Notes: generated by a model from the sequence alone, not told the origin. Counted from the first letter of the stretch, positions 8,190-17,746 are shown. The stretch: 64,000 bases of DNA from Actinobacteria bacterium OV320 (GCA_001298545.1 LJCX01000029.1:62001-126000), one strand, 5' to 3'. Numbers and translations: made by a program.

Positions 8190-9968
8190 GTGTCCCAGGA
8201 CACCTACGACTACGACGTCCTCGTCGTCGGATCCGGCTTCGGCGGCTCGGTGACCGCCCTGCGCCTGACGGAGAAGGGCTACCGAGTCGGTGTCCTGGAG
8301 GCGGGCCGCCGTTTCACCCGGGAGTCGCTGCCCAAGAACTCCTGGGATCTGAGGAACTACCTCTGGGCCCCCAGGCTCGGCATGTACGGCATCCAGCGCA
8401 TCCATCTGCTGGGCAACGTCATGGTGCTGGCCGGCGCGGGCGTGGGCGGCGGCTCCCTCAACTACGCCAACACCCTCTACGTACCGCCGAAGCCCTTCTT
8501 CGACGACCCCCAGTGGCGTGACATCACCGACTGGCAGGAGGAGCTGAAGCCGTACTACGACCAGGCGCGGCGCATGCTGGGCGTACGGCTCAACCCAACG
8601 ACGACCCCCTCCGACGTGCATTTGAAGGCGGCCGCGGAGCGGATGGGCGTCGGCGACACCTTCCACATGGCGCCCGTCGGTGTGTTCTTCGGCGACGGCG
8701 AGGACGCCGACGGGACGGCGAAGGCCGAGCCGGGGGAGCAGGTCGCCGACCCCTACTTCGGGGGCGTCGGCCCGGCCCGCAAGGCCTGCACCGAGTGCGG
8801 CGAGTGCATGACCGGCTGCCGGCACGGCGCGAAGAACACCCTGAACGAGAACTACCTCCACCTCGCCGAGAAGGCGGGCGCGGTCGTGCACCCCCTGACG
8901 ACGGTCGTCTCGGTCACGGAGGACTCACAGGGCGGCTACGCGGTCGCCACACTCCCCACCGACGACCGCCGCAAGGCGAAGGGCAGGGTCTTCAAGGCCC
9001 GCCGCGTGGTGATCGCCGCGGGTACCTACGGCACCCAGACGCTGCTGCACCGCATGAAGGCAGGCGGTCAACTCCCGCACCTCTCTGAGCGGTTGGGCGA
9101 GCTGACCCGTACCAACTCGGAGGCGCTGGTCGGTGCGCAGACCGACGACCGCCGCTACCGCAAGGCGACGGGCGCGGCGAAGGTGGACTTCACCCGTGGA
9201 GTCGCCATCACCTCCTCCGTCCACCCGGACGACAGCACCCACATCGAGCCCGTCCGCTACGGCAAGGGCTCCAACTCGATGGGCGGCCTGTCGATCCTGC
9301 AAGTGCCGTACGCGGAGGGTTCGTCGAGGGTCGCCGGCTGGCTCGCCAACGCGGCCCGCCACCCGCTTCTCGTCCTGCGCTCGCTCTCCAACCGCCGCTG
9401 GTCGGAGCGGACCATCATCGGCCTGGTGATGCAGTCCCTGGACAACTCGCTGACGACATATCTGAAGCCGACGGGTGTGGGCCGCGGCCTGCTGACGGCA
9501 CGCCAGGGACATGGCGCCCCCAACCCCAAGCAGATCAGGGCCGCTTCCGAGGCCGCCTCCGCGATCGCCGCCGACATCAACGGCTTCGCCGGCTCCAATG
9601 TGGGCGAGCTGATGGGCACCCCGCTCACCGCGCACTTCCTCGGCGGCTGCCCGATCGGCGACTCGCGCGAGACGGGTGTCATCGACCCGTACCACCGCCT
9701 CTACGGCCACCCCGGTATCTCGGTCGTCGACGGCGCCGCGGTCTCGGCCAACCTGGGCGTGAACCCGTCGCTCACCATCACCGCCCAGGCCGAGCGCGCG
9801 ATGTCGTACTGGCCGAACAAGGGCGAGACGGACCCGCGTCCGACGCAGGGCGCGGCCTACGAGCGGCTGAAGCCGGTGGAGCCGGTCAGCCCGGCGGTAC
9901 CGGCGGAGGCGTTCGGCGCGCTGCGCCTGCCGTTCCTGGGAATCCCGGCCGTCCCGCCCAAGCAGTAA
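8190..9968 (+). CDS. GMC-family FAD oxidoreductase (cholesterol-oxidase-like)
   Basis: 592-aa flavoprotein oxidising an alcohol or sterol-like substrate. The N-terminal FAD Rossmann motif VVGSGFGGS is at 12-20, then ENYLHL and an AGTYGTQTLL segment; the C-terminal GMC region has AHFLGGCPIGDS and NPSLTITAQAERA. Most similar in layout to the actinobacterial group annotated as cholesterol oxidase (ChoD-like), but no secretion signal is visible and the sterol activity is unproven. Notable is the cysteine cluster CTECGECMTGC (Cys200, 203, 206, 210), a spacing reminiscent of ferredoxin-type sites but typical of this subgroup. GTG 8190 has AAAGAGGAGAG just upstream. Followed by a strong terminator shared with the convergent LAxTG gene. 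Confidence 0.87.
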   Translation: MSQDTYDYDVLVVGSGFGGSVTALRLTEKGYRVGVLEAGRRFTRESLPKNSWDLRNYLWAPRLGMYGIQRIHLLGNVMVLAGAGVGGGSLNYANTLYVPPKPFFDDPQWRDITDWQEELKPYYDQARRMLGVRLNPTTTPSDVHLKAAAERMGVGDTFHMAPVGVFFGDGEDADGTAKAEPGEQVADPYFGGVGPARKACTECGECMTGCRHGAKNTLNENYLHLAEKAGAVVHPLTTVVSVTEDSQGGYAVATLPTDDRRKAKGRVFKARRVVIAAGTYGTQTLLHRMKAGGQLPHLSERLGELTRTNSEALVGAQTDDRRYRKATGAAKVDFTRGVAITSSVHPDDSTHIEPVRYGKGSNSMGGLSILQVPYAEGSSRVAGWLANAARHPLLVLRSLSNRRWSERTIIGLVMQSLDNSLTTYLKPTGVGRGLLTARQGHGAPNPKQIRAASEAASAIAADINGFAGSNVGELMGTPLTAHFLGGCPIGDSRETGVIDPYHRLYGHPGISVVDGAAVSANLGVNPSLTITAQAERAMSYWPNKGETDPRPTQGAAYERLKPVEPVSPAVPAEAFGALRLPFLGIPAVPPKQ

Positions 9969-9989
9969 CGGATCCGCCCGGACAAAAGG

Positions 9990-10029
9990 CGAAGGGACCT
10001 GCGCCCCCCTCCGAGCGCAGGTCCCTTCG
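9990..10029. terminator. Bidirectional terminator between convergent genes
   Basis: A perfect 15-bp inverted repeat (CGAAGGGACCTGCGC / GCGCAGGTCCCTTCG) with a 10-base loop, in the gap between the GMC oxidoreductase gene and the convergent LAxTG gene. It suits termination in both directions. Confidence 0.85.
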
Positions 10030-10045
10030 CTGGTCTGTACGCGCG

Positions 10046-11077
10046 TTACGCGTGCGTGCCCGCCTTGCGGCGACGGGCCGCGAACACCGCACCGGCGCCG
10101 GCCACCACGGTGACCCCGCCGACCAGTCCGATCATCGGCAGCGCGGAGTTCGAACCGGTCGAGGCGAGGCTGCCGCTGATCGGCTTGGCGCTGCCCTGGG
10201 GCTTGGCGCCGTCGGTGGGCTTGTCACCGTTCGGCTTGGCGTCGTCGACACCGTCCACGGAGCTGCCGGCGGCGAGGATCTCGATGTCGTACAGGTCGCC
10301 GTTGCCGTAGCAGGTGGAGTCCTTGCCCGCGTAGACGGCTTCGCTGAAGGCGAGCGAGGAGCCCGCGGGTGCGGAGGACTTGACCTTCAGGCGCAGGTCG
10401 AGGGTGGCGGAGGAGTCCTTCTCCAAGGAGTCGAGCAGGCCCACGAAGGAACTCGTGAGGCTGGCCTGCTTGCCGTTCTCGTCCACGTCATAGTCCTGGA
10501 AGCTGTCGGTCCACTTGCCGTCCTCCTTGACCTGGATGACGGCGAGGCCCTCGGACAGCCATTCGTCCGTGTCGTCCCCGTACTCCATGAAGGCGTCGAT
10601 GTACACGTTCTTCAGGTCCTGGTCGGAGTCGTTCGTGACGACGAACTTGAAGCCGTGCCAGCCGGAACCGGCGACGATCTTGCTCGGCAGACCCTTGATC
10701 TGGGCGGTGAGCTTCTCGTCGAGTTCGAAGGACTCGCAGTCCGTGTACGGGTCGAAACCGTCTTCGCTCTCGCTCGCCGACGGGCTCGCGGAGGCCTTGC
10801 CCGAGCCGGACGCGGACGGCGACGAGCTGCCGGACGGGGAGCTGGAAGCGCCGCCGCTCTGCGATCCGGACGCCGACGGCGACGAGGTGTCGGACTCCGA
10901 GGCGGAGGCGGACGGGCTCGACTCGCTCGAACCGGACGGCGAGGCGGAGGTGCCGTCGGACGCGCTCGCGGACGGCGAGCCGCTCTCCTCCGCGAAGGCG
11001 GCGGGCGCGGACAGCAGGGCGAGCGGCGCGATGACGGCCGTCGCGGCCATGGTGACGAGCGTACGGCGAAGCTTCAT
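10046..11077 (-). CDS. Sortase-anchored surface protein (LAxTG motif)
   Basis: 343-aa exported protein. It has a cleavable signal peptide (MKLRRTLVTMAATAVIAPLA, probable cleavage after AFA near residue 29), then about 85 residues of Ser/Pro/Ala repeats, a folded domain of about 160 residues beginning FDPYTDCESF, an Asp/Lys/Pro stalk, and a C-terminal sorting signal: LASTG at 304-308, a hydrophobic stretch and a final ARRRKAG tail. LAxTG is the class E sortase motif of streptomycetes, so the mature protein should be covalently wall-linked. The Ser-rich region is low-complexity coding DNA. The folded part is not a family I recognise. ATG 11077 gives a canonical signal peptide. Confidence 0.88.
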   Translation of the reverse strand: MKLRRTLVTMAATAVIAPLALLSAPAAFAEESGSPSASASDGTSASPSGSSESSPSASASESDTSSPSASGSQSGGASSSPSGSSSPSASGSGKASASPSASESEDGFDPYTDCESFELDEKLTAQIKGLPSKIVAGSGWHGFKFVVTNDSDQDLKNVYIDAFMEYGDDTDEWLSEGLAVIQVKEDGKWTDSFQDYDVDENGKQASLTSSFVGLLDSLEKDSSATLDLRLKVKSSAPAGSSLAFSEAVYAGKDSTCYGNGDLYDIEILAAGSSVDGVDDAKPNGDKPTDGAKPQGSAKPISGSLASTGSNSALPMIGLVGGVTVVAGAGAVFAARRRKAGTHA

Positions 11078-11234
11078 GAAGACCTCGGTCGATCCGGTGG
11101 GAGGCCTTCCGCATGGGGGTCGGGATGTGGCCTTTGGTTCGGAAGGTGTGACAGGCCAAAGCTGTGAACAGTTGTACTGGGCTCACAGGATCTTTATATG
11201 GCGCGCGTCACACCTTCCCGGCGAGGCCTCCCGC

Positions 11235-12308
11235 TCAGCCCTTCCCCGTATCCGTCTCGGTGTCCGTCGGGAGGAGCTCTCCCACCTCGGTCCCGCACTC
11301 CTGCTCGATCCTGGCGACCGAGGCCTTGCGGGCGGTGTCGTCGACCGACGCGGAGGTACCGGCACCGGCTTCCAGCGACCTCGCGTACCGGCGCAGCGCC
11401 GAGGTGTCCTTCCCGGCCGGTCCGGCGAGGTCGGCGAGGTCGGTGAGGACGGAGGCGAGCTCGTCCGGTGTGTGACGGCTGTCCTCGGACACCGCGAGCG
11501 GCGCGGCGACGGAGCAGAAGGTGTCGGCCGGCTCGCTCGCTCCCGCGACCTTCTGGTAGCGGGCGGCCGGGTCGAGGCCGAAGTACCGGGCGGCCGTGGC
11601 GTCGGGAGTCGTGCTCCGCAGGATCCCCTGGACACCGGTGGCCGGCTTCCCCGCGGTCCGGAACGCCATCGGTTGCTCGTCGCCGGGGATCAGCCGCTCC
11701 TCCCACGTCGAGCGGTAGGCGTCGGCGGTGCCCGTCTCTCCCTGGAACTCCCCCTCGCCGATCCGGCCGTGGTCGTAGGGCAGGACACCGCCCGAGCCCA
11801 GCGGTGACCACGTTCCGTCGGAGAAGCGGGCGAACGTGATCACGTAGTCGTGGCCGACCTCGAGCCGCGAGGAGTCGGGCGACCCCAGTTCCTTCTTCGT
11901 ACCGTCCTTCAGCTGCCATCCGTCGGCGGTGACCGACACCGTCGGCGGGAGGGCGGGTGCGTCGGACCGGGCCCAGACGAGCTCCTCGACCTGGAGGTCG
12001 ACCGTCCGCGACAGATAGTCCTCTTCCGTCCCGGCCTCCTCGTCCGTGTCCGTGTCCGTGTCACGACGCTCGTGCTCGGCCGTGACCCGGACGACGGCGA
12101 CCTGATCCCCGTACGACACCCAGTCGGTCGCGGTGAAGGACGGCACCGCCTCCTTCTCCGCCGTACCGAGTACGACGTTCGAGCTGTCCGCCGAGCTGTC
12201 CGCCTCGCCTCCGGAGCCGTCGTCGGTCAACGGGACGAGCGCGAGCGCACCGGCGACGGCCGCGCCCAGCACGGCCCCCGTGATCTTCGTTCGCGTGGTC
12301 ATGGCCAC
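11235..12308 (-). CDS. Exported protein, paralogue A of a tandem pair
   Basis: 357-aa protein of unknown function with an N-terminal hydrophobic segment (TKITGAVLGAAVAGALALVP) serving as signal or anchor; there is no lipobox. It aligns along its length with the neighbour at 12464-13519: WVSYGDQVAVVRV, EVGHDYVITFARFSDG, then a C-terminal helical half with VAAPLA and an ECGTEVGELLP end. Two cysteines in the C-terminal half are shared with the paralogue. The start is set at GTG 12308 (codons GTG-GCC-ATG), because the paralogue has the same GTG-GCN-ATG arrangement behind a GGGGAG-like ribosome site; ATG 12302 is possible. Secretion is inferred, and the order beside a secreted protease suggests joint extracellular action. 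Confidence 0.75.
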   Translation of the reverse strand: MAMTTRTKITGAVLGAAVAGALALVPLTDDGSGGEADSSADSSNVVLGTAEKEAVPSFTATDWVSYGDQVAVVRVTAEHERRDTDTDTDEEAGTEEDYLSRTVDLQVEELVWARSDAPALPPTVSVTADGWQLKDGTKKELGSPDSSRLEVGHDYVITFARFSDGTWSPLGSGGVLPYDHGRIGEGEFQGETGTADAYRSTWEERLIPGDEQPMAFRTAGKPATGVQGILRSTTPDATAARYFGLDPAARYQKVAGASEPADTFCSVAAPLAVSEDSRHTPDELASVLTDLADLAGPAGKDTSALRRYARSLEAGAGTSASVDDTARKASVARIEQECGTEVGELLPTDTETDTGKG

Positions 12309-12463
12309 GGGACTCCCCCTCGGGTCGGTTCGGACGGTCATCACTGTGACGCCGCGAGGGCCCTGTTCGTTCGGGGACGGACCGGAAGGGGCGGACCGCC
12401 TGGGGGAGACGGTCCGCCCGGTCACCGGAGGCCGGTCACCTCGGGCCGGTCACCTCGGGTCGG

Positions 12464-13519
12464 TCACTCCGTGTCGCCCGTGTCGTTCGGCAGGAGGTCA
12501 CCGACGTCGATGGTGCAGGCGCGCGCGATCCGGGTGGCCGCGGTCCTGCGGATGGTGCTGGCGGTCCAGTTCGCGTCGTCCCCGGTGCGCAGCTGCGCCG
12601 CGTAGGCACGCAGGATCGTGCTGTCCGCCGCCTCCGACATTCCGGCGAGGTCGCCCACGATGTCCGCGAGCTCACCCGGCGTGTACTTGCTGTCGGCGTC
12701 GGTCGCGAGGGGCGCCGCCACCCGGCAGAAGGTGTCCGCCGCCGCTGCCGCCGCCGCTGCGGCCTTGGCGACCAGCCGCGCCCGGGCGACCGCGTCGAGG
12801 GCGTAGTTCTGGGCGGCGGTGGCGTCGGGGGTCGCACTGGTCAGGAGCGTCTTGACGCCGGCCGCGGTCTTGCCCGCCGCCTGGTAGGTCAGGGGTTCGG
12901 CCACCCCGGTGACCAGCCGTGAGGCCATCGTCGAGCGGTACGCCGCGGCGGTCACCGTCGAGCCCTGGTACTCGCCCTGGCCCACTTCGCTGTTGTCGTA
13001 GGGGAGGATGGCGCCGGTCCCCAGCGTCGACCACTCCCCGTCGGAGAAGTGGGCGAACGAGACCAGGTAGTCGTGCCCGACCTCCATGCGGGACGCGTCC
13101 TGCGAGCTCACGCGGAGCTTGCCCTCGTCCTTGAACTCCCAGCCGTCCGCGATGATCGACAGGGTGTCGGGCAGGGCCGTGGCGCCCGACCGGGACCACA
13201 CCCGTTCCTTGACCTGGAGGTCGATCGTCCGGGAGAGGTAGCCCTCGCCCGCCGCGACCTCCTCGCTGTCCGCGACCCCTTCGTGCTCGGCGGCCACATG
13301 CACGACCGCGGCCTGGTCGCCGTACGAGACCCAGTCGCCCGCCGTGCGCGACGGGATGGCGTCCTTCGACTCGCCCAGCACGACATCGCCGCGCCGGCCG
13401 GCGTCGGTGGCGCGCGCGTCGTCCGTGAACGGGACGAGCGCGGCCGAGCCGGCCAGGACACCGGCTATGGCGGCGCCCAGCACGGTCCCCGTCATCTTCT
13501 TTCGGGTGCTCATTGCCAC
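12464..13519 (-). CDS. Exported protein, paralogue B of a tandem pair
   Basis: 351-aa paralogue of the gene at 11235-12308, with the same plan: hydrophobic N-terminus (KMTGTVLGAAIAGVLAGSAA), a beta-rich half with WVSYGDQAAVVHV and EVGHDYLVSFAHFSDG, and an Ala-rich helical half (a run of alanines near 265-272) ending IDVGDLLPND. The start is GTG 13519 with GGGGGA five bases upstream. The pair looks like an old local duplication: blocks of near identity alternate with diverged stretches. Only 21 bp separate it from the secreted metalloprotease gene upstream, so these genes may form one operon starting at 14158. No recognised domain. Confidence 0.76.
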   Translation of the reverse strand: MAMSTRKKMTGTVLGAAIAGVLAGSAALVPFTDDARATDAGRRGDVVLGESKDAIPSRTAGDWVSYGDQAAVVHVAAEHEGVADSEEVAAGEGYLSRTIDLQVKERVWSRSGATALPDTLSIIADGWEFKDEGKLRVSSQDASRMEVGHDYLVSFAHFSDGEWSTLGTGAILPYDNSEVGQGEYQGSTVTAAAYRSTMASRLVTGVAEPLTYQAAGKTAAGVKTLLTSATPDATAAQNYALDAVARARLVAKAAAAAAAAADTFCRVAAPLATDADSKYTPGELADIVGDLAGMSEAADSTILRAYAAQLRTGDDANWTASTIRRTAATRIARACTIDVGDLLPNDTGDTE

Positions 13520-13540
13520 GAATTTCCCCCTGGTCAGGTC

Positions 13541-14158
13541 TCAGTAGGTCGCGTTGATGTTTTCTTTGTTGTTGGCGCCGAGCTTGTAGACGTCGTTGTA
13601 CGACATGCAGCCGAGGCGGTCGTCGTACAGGCCGAGGCGGGGGCCGGCTTCGGGGCCGTGCGTCAGGCCCACGGCGTGCCCGGTCTCATGGCACGCGTCG
13701 GACTTGTTGACGGAGCCGATTCCCGTGTGGTCCTTGTTGAAGACGATGTAGTGCTGGTCGCACTTCTTGGTGCTGGAGGCGTCGTCGCACCAGGTGATGC
13801 CGATCTTTCCGCGCGACAGGGTCTTCGCCTTGTAGATGACGTCCGTCTCGGCGCTGCCCCGGTAGACACCGGAGGACTGGATCTTCACCACGAGGTCGGT
13901 CGGCCCGTAGTAGTCCTTGGCCGCGCGGGAGATGGTGTTCTTCTCGGCCGAGGACAGACTGCCCTCCCGGTAGATGGTGAGGGTCTTGTTGTCCGTCTGG
14001 CAGAACCCGTCGCCCATCTCGCCGTCGACACAGGTGTGGAAGTAGTTCCCGGTCGGATACATGTTGTCGGTCAGAGCGGCCTGGACGATGGTGGTGCCCG
14101 CGGCCAGGGCCGCGGTCGCCACGCCTATGACGAAGACACTCCTCCGTTTGATCGCCAC
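13541..14158 (-). CDS. Secreted metzincin-type zinc metalloprotease
   Basis: 205-aa exported zinc peptidase. A signal peptide covers about 1-27 (FVIGVATAALAAGTTIVQAA). The zinc site is HETGHAVGLTH, matching the metzincin HExxHxxGxxH pattern, with His157, Glu158 (catalytic), His161 and His167. A Met-turn follows at Met185 (LGCMSY). Six cysteines (43, 53, 124, 133, 156, 184) suggest disulphides. The size is close to snapalysin-type small neutral proteases, but the third ligand is His rather than the Asp seen in snapalysin, so it is a different metzincin branch. The start is GTG 14158 behind a G-rich ribosome site. It is the first gene of a probable three-gene minus-strand unit with the two paralogous exported proteins. 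Confidence 0.85.
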   Translation of the reverse strand: MAIKRRSVFVIGVATAALAAGTTIVQAALTDNMYPTGNYFHTCVDGEMGDGFCQTDNKTLTIYREGSLSSAEKNTISRAAKDYYGPTDLVVKIQSSGVYRGSAETDVIYKAKTLSRGKIGITWCDDASSTKKCDQHYIVFNKDHTGIGSVNKSDACHETGHAVGLTHGPEAGPRLGLYDDRLGCMSYNDVYKLGANNKENINATY

Positions 14159-14325
14159 TGGCGATCCCCCCTTATCTGTCCGCTCCCTGTGTGTCTCCTC
14201 GGAAGTTCCGGTGAGCGTGGGGCGGTCGGGGTGATCTAACGGGACCAAGCACTGGCCAAATGTTGACCGAGCGTCGATTGGCTTGAAGCGATCACTAAGA
14301 GGCTGAATGTGTTTATGATGTGAAA

Positions 14326-14475
14326 GACCAGTGAAAGCATTCAGAAATCATTGGTCCCTTATTGCCACTTCCGCTATTGGGCCGCTCGGGCCACGCATTT
14401 CTTGCGGGGATATCTTGCCGGGACATGACGAAGGGCCTCGCGGGACGGATCCGCGAGGCCCTTCTTTATCGTCAG
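14326..14475 (+). ncRNA. Candidate small RNA of about 150 nt
   Basis: A consensus-like -10 hexamer TATGAT at 14314-14319 would start transcription near 14326. That is exactly where a hairpin begins: GACCA 14326-14330 pairs with TGGTC 14352-14356. Downstream lies a 13-bp perfect terminator stem with a T-rich tail (ctttatc). No ORF with a ribosome site lies between. The -35 region is weak, so this is an inference from promoter, structure and terminator spacing only. Confidence 0.35.
14431..14470 (+). terminator. Rho-independent terminator
   Basis: A perfect inverted repeat AAGGGCCTCGCGG (14431-14443) / CCGCGAGGCCCTT (14451-14463) with a 7-base loop, followed by ctttatc on the plus strand. No annotated plus-strand gene lies upstream, so it most likely ends the candidate small RNA. 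Confidence 0.7.
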
Positions 14476-14952
14476 CACCGGCGTCAGGGCAGCGCCGGTG
14501 CCTGGGAGCGGCGCCGGGGGGTCGCGCCGCTGGCCTGGACCTGTGGCAGTGCGGGCAACGCACGGAAGAGGGTTGCCCGGAGGGGGACTTGGGGCTGGTC
14601 GGGGCCTTCTACGCATCGTGCTGGATGAGCGCGGCGCCCGCAACCGTTTGACCCAGCCCTTGTGCATTTTTGCATTTTTCGCCGGTCGGCTCGGCCCCGG
14701 GCGTCCCCGAGGCCGGCCGTTCTCTTGGGTGACCGGGCTGCTGTCCCCTGCCGTCCGGTCACTTGTCCGGAGCGAGGTCCCACGGCGCACGGCACGATCC
14801 GTACGCCTCATCGCTCCAGCGAGCCACGCGTGGTTATTCCGGGCCCGCCCCTGGCTGGAACGGACACCGGGACCAACGAAGCCGTCCGGGAGGCGGTCAC
14901 GCGCCCGTACGGGTGAGAAGGGGGCTGACGGGGGCCGAACTGACGCCCGACC

Positions 14953-15234
14953 TCAGACCCGGCCCCGGCACAGTTCGAGCAGCGTCATCGCCAGGGACGT
15001 GCCGGGCTTGCCGAGGGCGTCCCTGTAGTGGCCGAGGATCTCCATCTCGCGGGAGAGGTTCACGCGCCGGCCGCCGGACGTGATCCGCGCATCCTGAATG
15101 ACGGCGGAGACGGCCATCCGTTCCTGGATCAGACCGATGATCCGGTCGTCGAGCGAGTCGATGCGCTCACGTGCGCCGGTGATCACGTCGGCCGCCTCGG
15201 GGGTGCGGGCGCCGGTCAGGTCGATGGTGGTCAT
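14953..15234 (-). CDS. Chorismate mutase (AroQ type, short monofunctional form)
   Basis: 93-aa all-helical AroQ chorismate mutase, converting chorismate to prephenate for Phe and Tyr synthesis. Visible family pattern: the N-terminal helix RERIDSLDDRIIGLIQERMAVS with its conserved Arg and Asp, then VIQDARI, SREMEILGHYRDALG and a short last helix. The size matches the small intracellular mycobacterial enzyme (Rv0948c, about 90 aa), which in that genus needs a complex with DAHP synthase for full activity; the same may hold here. The position two genes from an UvrD/M23/sucCD block is also conserved. ATG 15234 sits 57 bp downstream of a GC-rich hairpin that, with a leader ORF, looks like an attenuator. 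Confidence 0.88.
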   Translation of the reverse strand: MTTIDLTGARTPEAADVITGARERIDSLDDRIIGLIQERMAVSAVIQDARITSGGRRVNLSREMEILGHYRDALGKPGTSLAMTLLELCRGRV

Positions 15235-15291
15235 GGGGGCTCCTGTGGTGGATACGGGTGCCCCGGAGCGGCAGGACCCGGGAGAAACGAC

Positions 15292-15324
15292 AGGCGCCCC
15301 GGGCCTTGTCGGCCCGGGGCGCCT
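15292..15324 (-). terminator. Attenuator-like terminator hairpin before chorismate mutase
   Basis: A perfect 14-bp stem, AGGCGCCCCGGGCC / GGCCCGGGGCGCCT, with a 5-base loop. It lies between the leader peptide stop (15346) and the chorismate mutase start (15234). On the minus strand it is followed by a T-rich TGTCGTTTCTCC stretch, so it would terminate the leader transcript before the structural gene. Confidence 0.7.
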
Positions 15325-15345
15325 GGGAAGTCGCTCGTCAGTTGC

Positions 15346-15417
15346 TCAAGCAGCACGACCATGGCAGCCGGTGGGCCGGTTGCCATAGGTAAAGACGAAG
15401 GTCGGGTGCGTGAGCAT
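15346..15417 (-). CDS. Leader peptide of the chorismate mutase gene (23 codons)
   Basis: A 23-codon ORF from ATG 15417 to TGA 15346-15348, beginning MLTHPTFVFTY and ending GCHGRAA. It carries two Phe codons and one Tyr codon within five residues, the end products of the chorismate mutase branch. The ATG is only six bases from a -10 box, so the mRNA is probably leaderless, which would explain the missing ribosome site. An inverted repeat (GGCA.CCGG / CCGG.TGCC, about 15363-15385) overlaps the second half and could be an alternative to the terminator stem at 15292-15324. Promoter, short ORF with relevant codons, terminator and biosynthetic gene together form the classic attenuation layout; function is inferred. 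Confidence 0.55.
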   Translation of the reverse strand: MLTHPTFVFTYGNRPTGCHGRAA

Positions 15418-15423
15418 GCGGCC

Positions 15424-15452
15424 AGTATGCAGGGTCGCCGGGTGAGGTCCAA
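15424..15452 (-). promoter_or_regulatory. Sigma-70 (HrdB-type) promoter of the chorismate mutase leader
   Basis: On the minus strand, TTGGAC (15447-15452) and CATACT (15424-15429) are separated by exactly 17 bp. The predicted start falls on or within a base or two of the leader ATG at 15417. Confidence 0.6.
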
Positions 15453-15576
15453 GGCGGTTCACGAGGCGGTTCGCATCCTGAGACGCGGTGCTGGTTCCGG
15501 TGCCGGGACCGGTCCCACGTCCACCTCGGTAGAATCGGGTTACACAGAGACCCCGCCCCACCGCCGGAAGGCCCCC

Positions 15577-17157
<1,581 letters not shown>

Positions 17158-17199
17158 GTCCTTCCGAGGCACTCTGAGGCTCTCTGAGGCCCTCTGAGG

Positions 17200-17673
17200 T
17201 CAGGTCCGTTTGAGCGTGCGCACCGGCGCTCCGGGCTGCCAGACCTGGGCGACCAGATACGTGTCGTCCTCGACGTAGGTCCGTACGACCTCCGTCAGCT
17301 CGGTGCGGAAGAGGTGGAACGGCTGCGGCGGTTCCACCTCTTTCACGTACGCCGCCCTCGCCTCCCCGTCCGCCACCTCGACCGCCCGGCCCGCGACCCG
17401 TACGTCGCCCCCGCCCATCCCGGTGCCCTCGCCGGGGTTGGCCTGGAGGCAGAAGCGTGCGTCACGGCGCAGGTCGAGGGCCTTGAGCGAGTCCGGCATC
17501 ATGCCGAGCCACAGCTCACCGCCGAGGAAGCGGACCTCGATGCCGGTGGTGCGGGGGGAGCCGTCCTTGCGGAGCGTCGCGAGGACGTGATGCGTGAAGG
17601 CTCCGAAGCGCTGCTCGGTGATCTTCGCGAGTGCGGGTTCGGCTGCGGCGAAGGCCGCCCAGTTCGCTGTCAT
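17200..17673 (-). CDS. Pyridoxamine-5'-phosphate-oxidase-fold (split-barrel flavin) protein
   Basis: 157-aa protein of the FMN-binding split-barrel superfamily. Typical features are the opening ATLRKDGSPRTTGIEV strand pair, ELWLGMMPDSLKALDL, RFCLQANPG and a VAGRAVEVADGE strand. Relatives bind FMN, F420 or haem and act as small reductases. The cofactor cannot be decided here; the sequence looks closer to the general actinobacterial family than to true PdxH. ATG 17673 is chosen. It has no obvious operon partner, as it is separated from the next minus gene by about 70 bp. Confidence 0.8.
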   Translation of the reverse strand: MTANWAAFAAAEPALAKITEQRFGAFTHHVLATLRKDGSPRTTGIEVRFLGGELWLGMMPDSLKALDLRRDARFCLQANPGEGTGMGGGDVRVAGRAVEVADGEARAAYVKEVEPPQPFHLFRTELTEVVRTYVEDDTYLVAQVWQPGAPVRTLKRT

Positions 17674-17746
17674 ACGGCGAGTGTGGCCCCCATACCCGAC
17701 ATCCGCTGTCGGGTATGGCCGGGCTGGGGGTCACCAGCGCTGCGGG

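Larger units (their letters stand above)
14159..14952. other. Long intergenic region with AT-rich centre
   Basis: About 790 bp without a convincing protein gene. It contains a relatively AT-rich patch (14265-14400) with a promoter-like TATGAT, a rightward terminator hairpin (14431-14463) and a T-rich direct repeat TGCATTTT-TGCATTTTT near 14662-14678. Open frames here are GC-bias artefacts without ribosome sites or recognisable domains. The small-RNA candidate and terminator are listed separately. Confidence 0.6.

Noticed and set aside
8787..8820. Separate ferredoxin gene
   Set aside because: The Cys cluster lies in the middle of a continuous GMC oxidoreductase frame, not in a separate ORF.
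14348..14811. Protein gene on the minus strand between protease and chorismate mutase
   Set aside because: The frames are Arg/Pro-rich, run through the terminator hairpin and have no ribosome site or recognisable domain.
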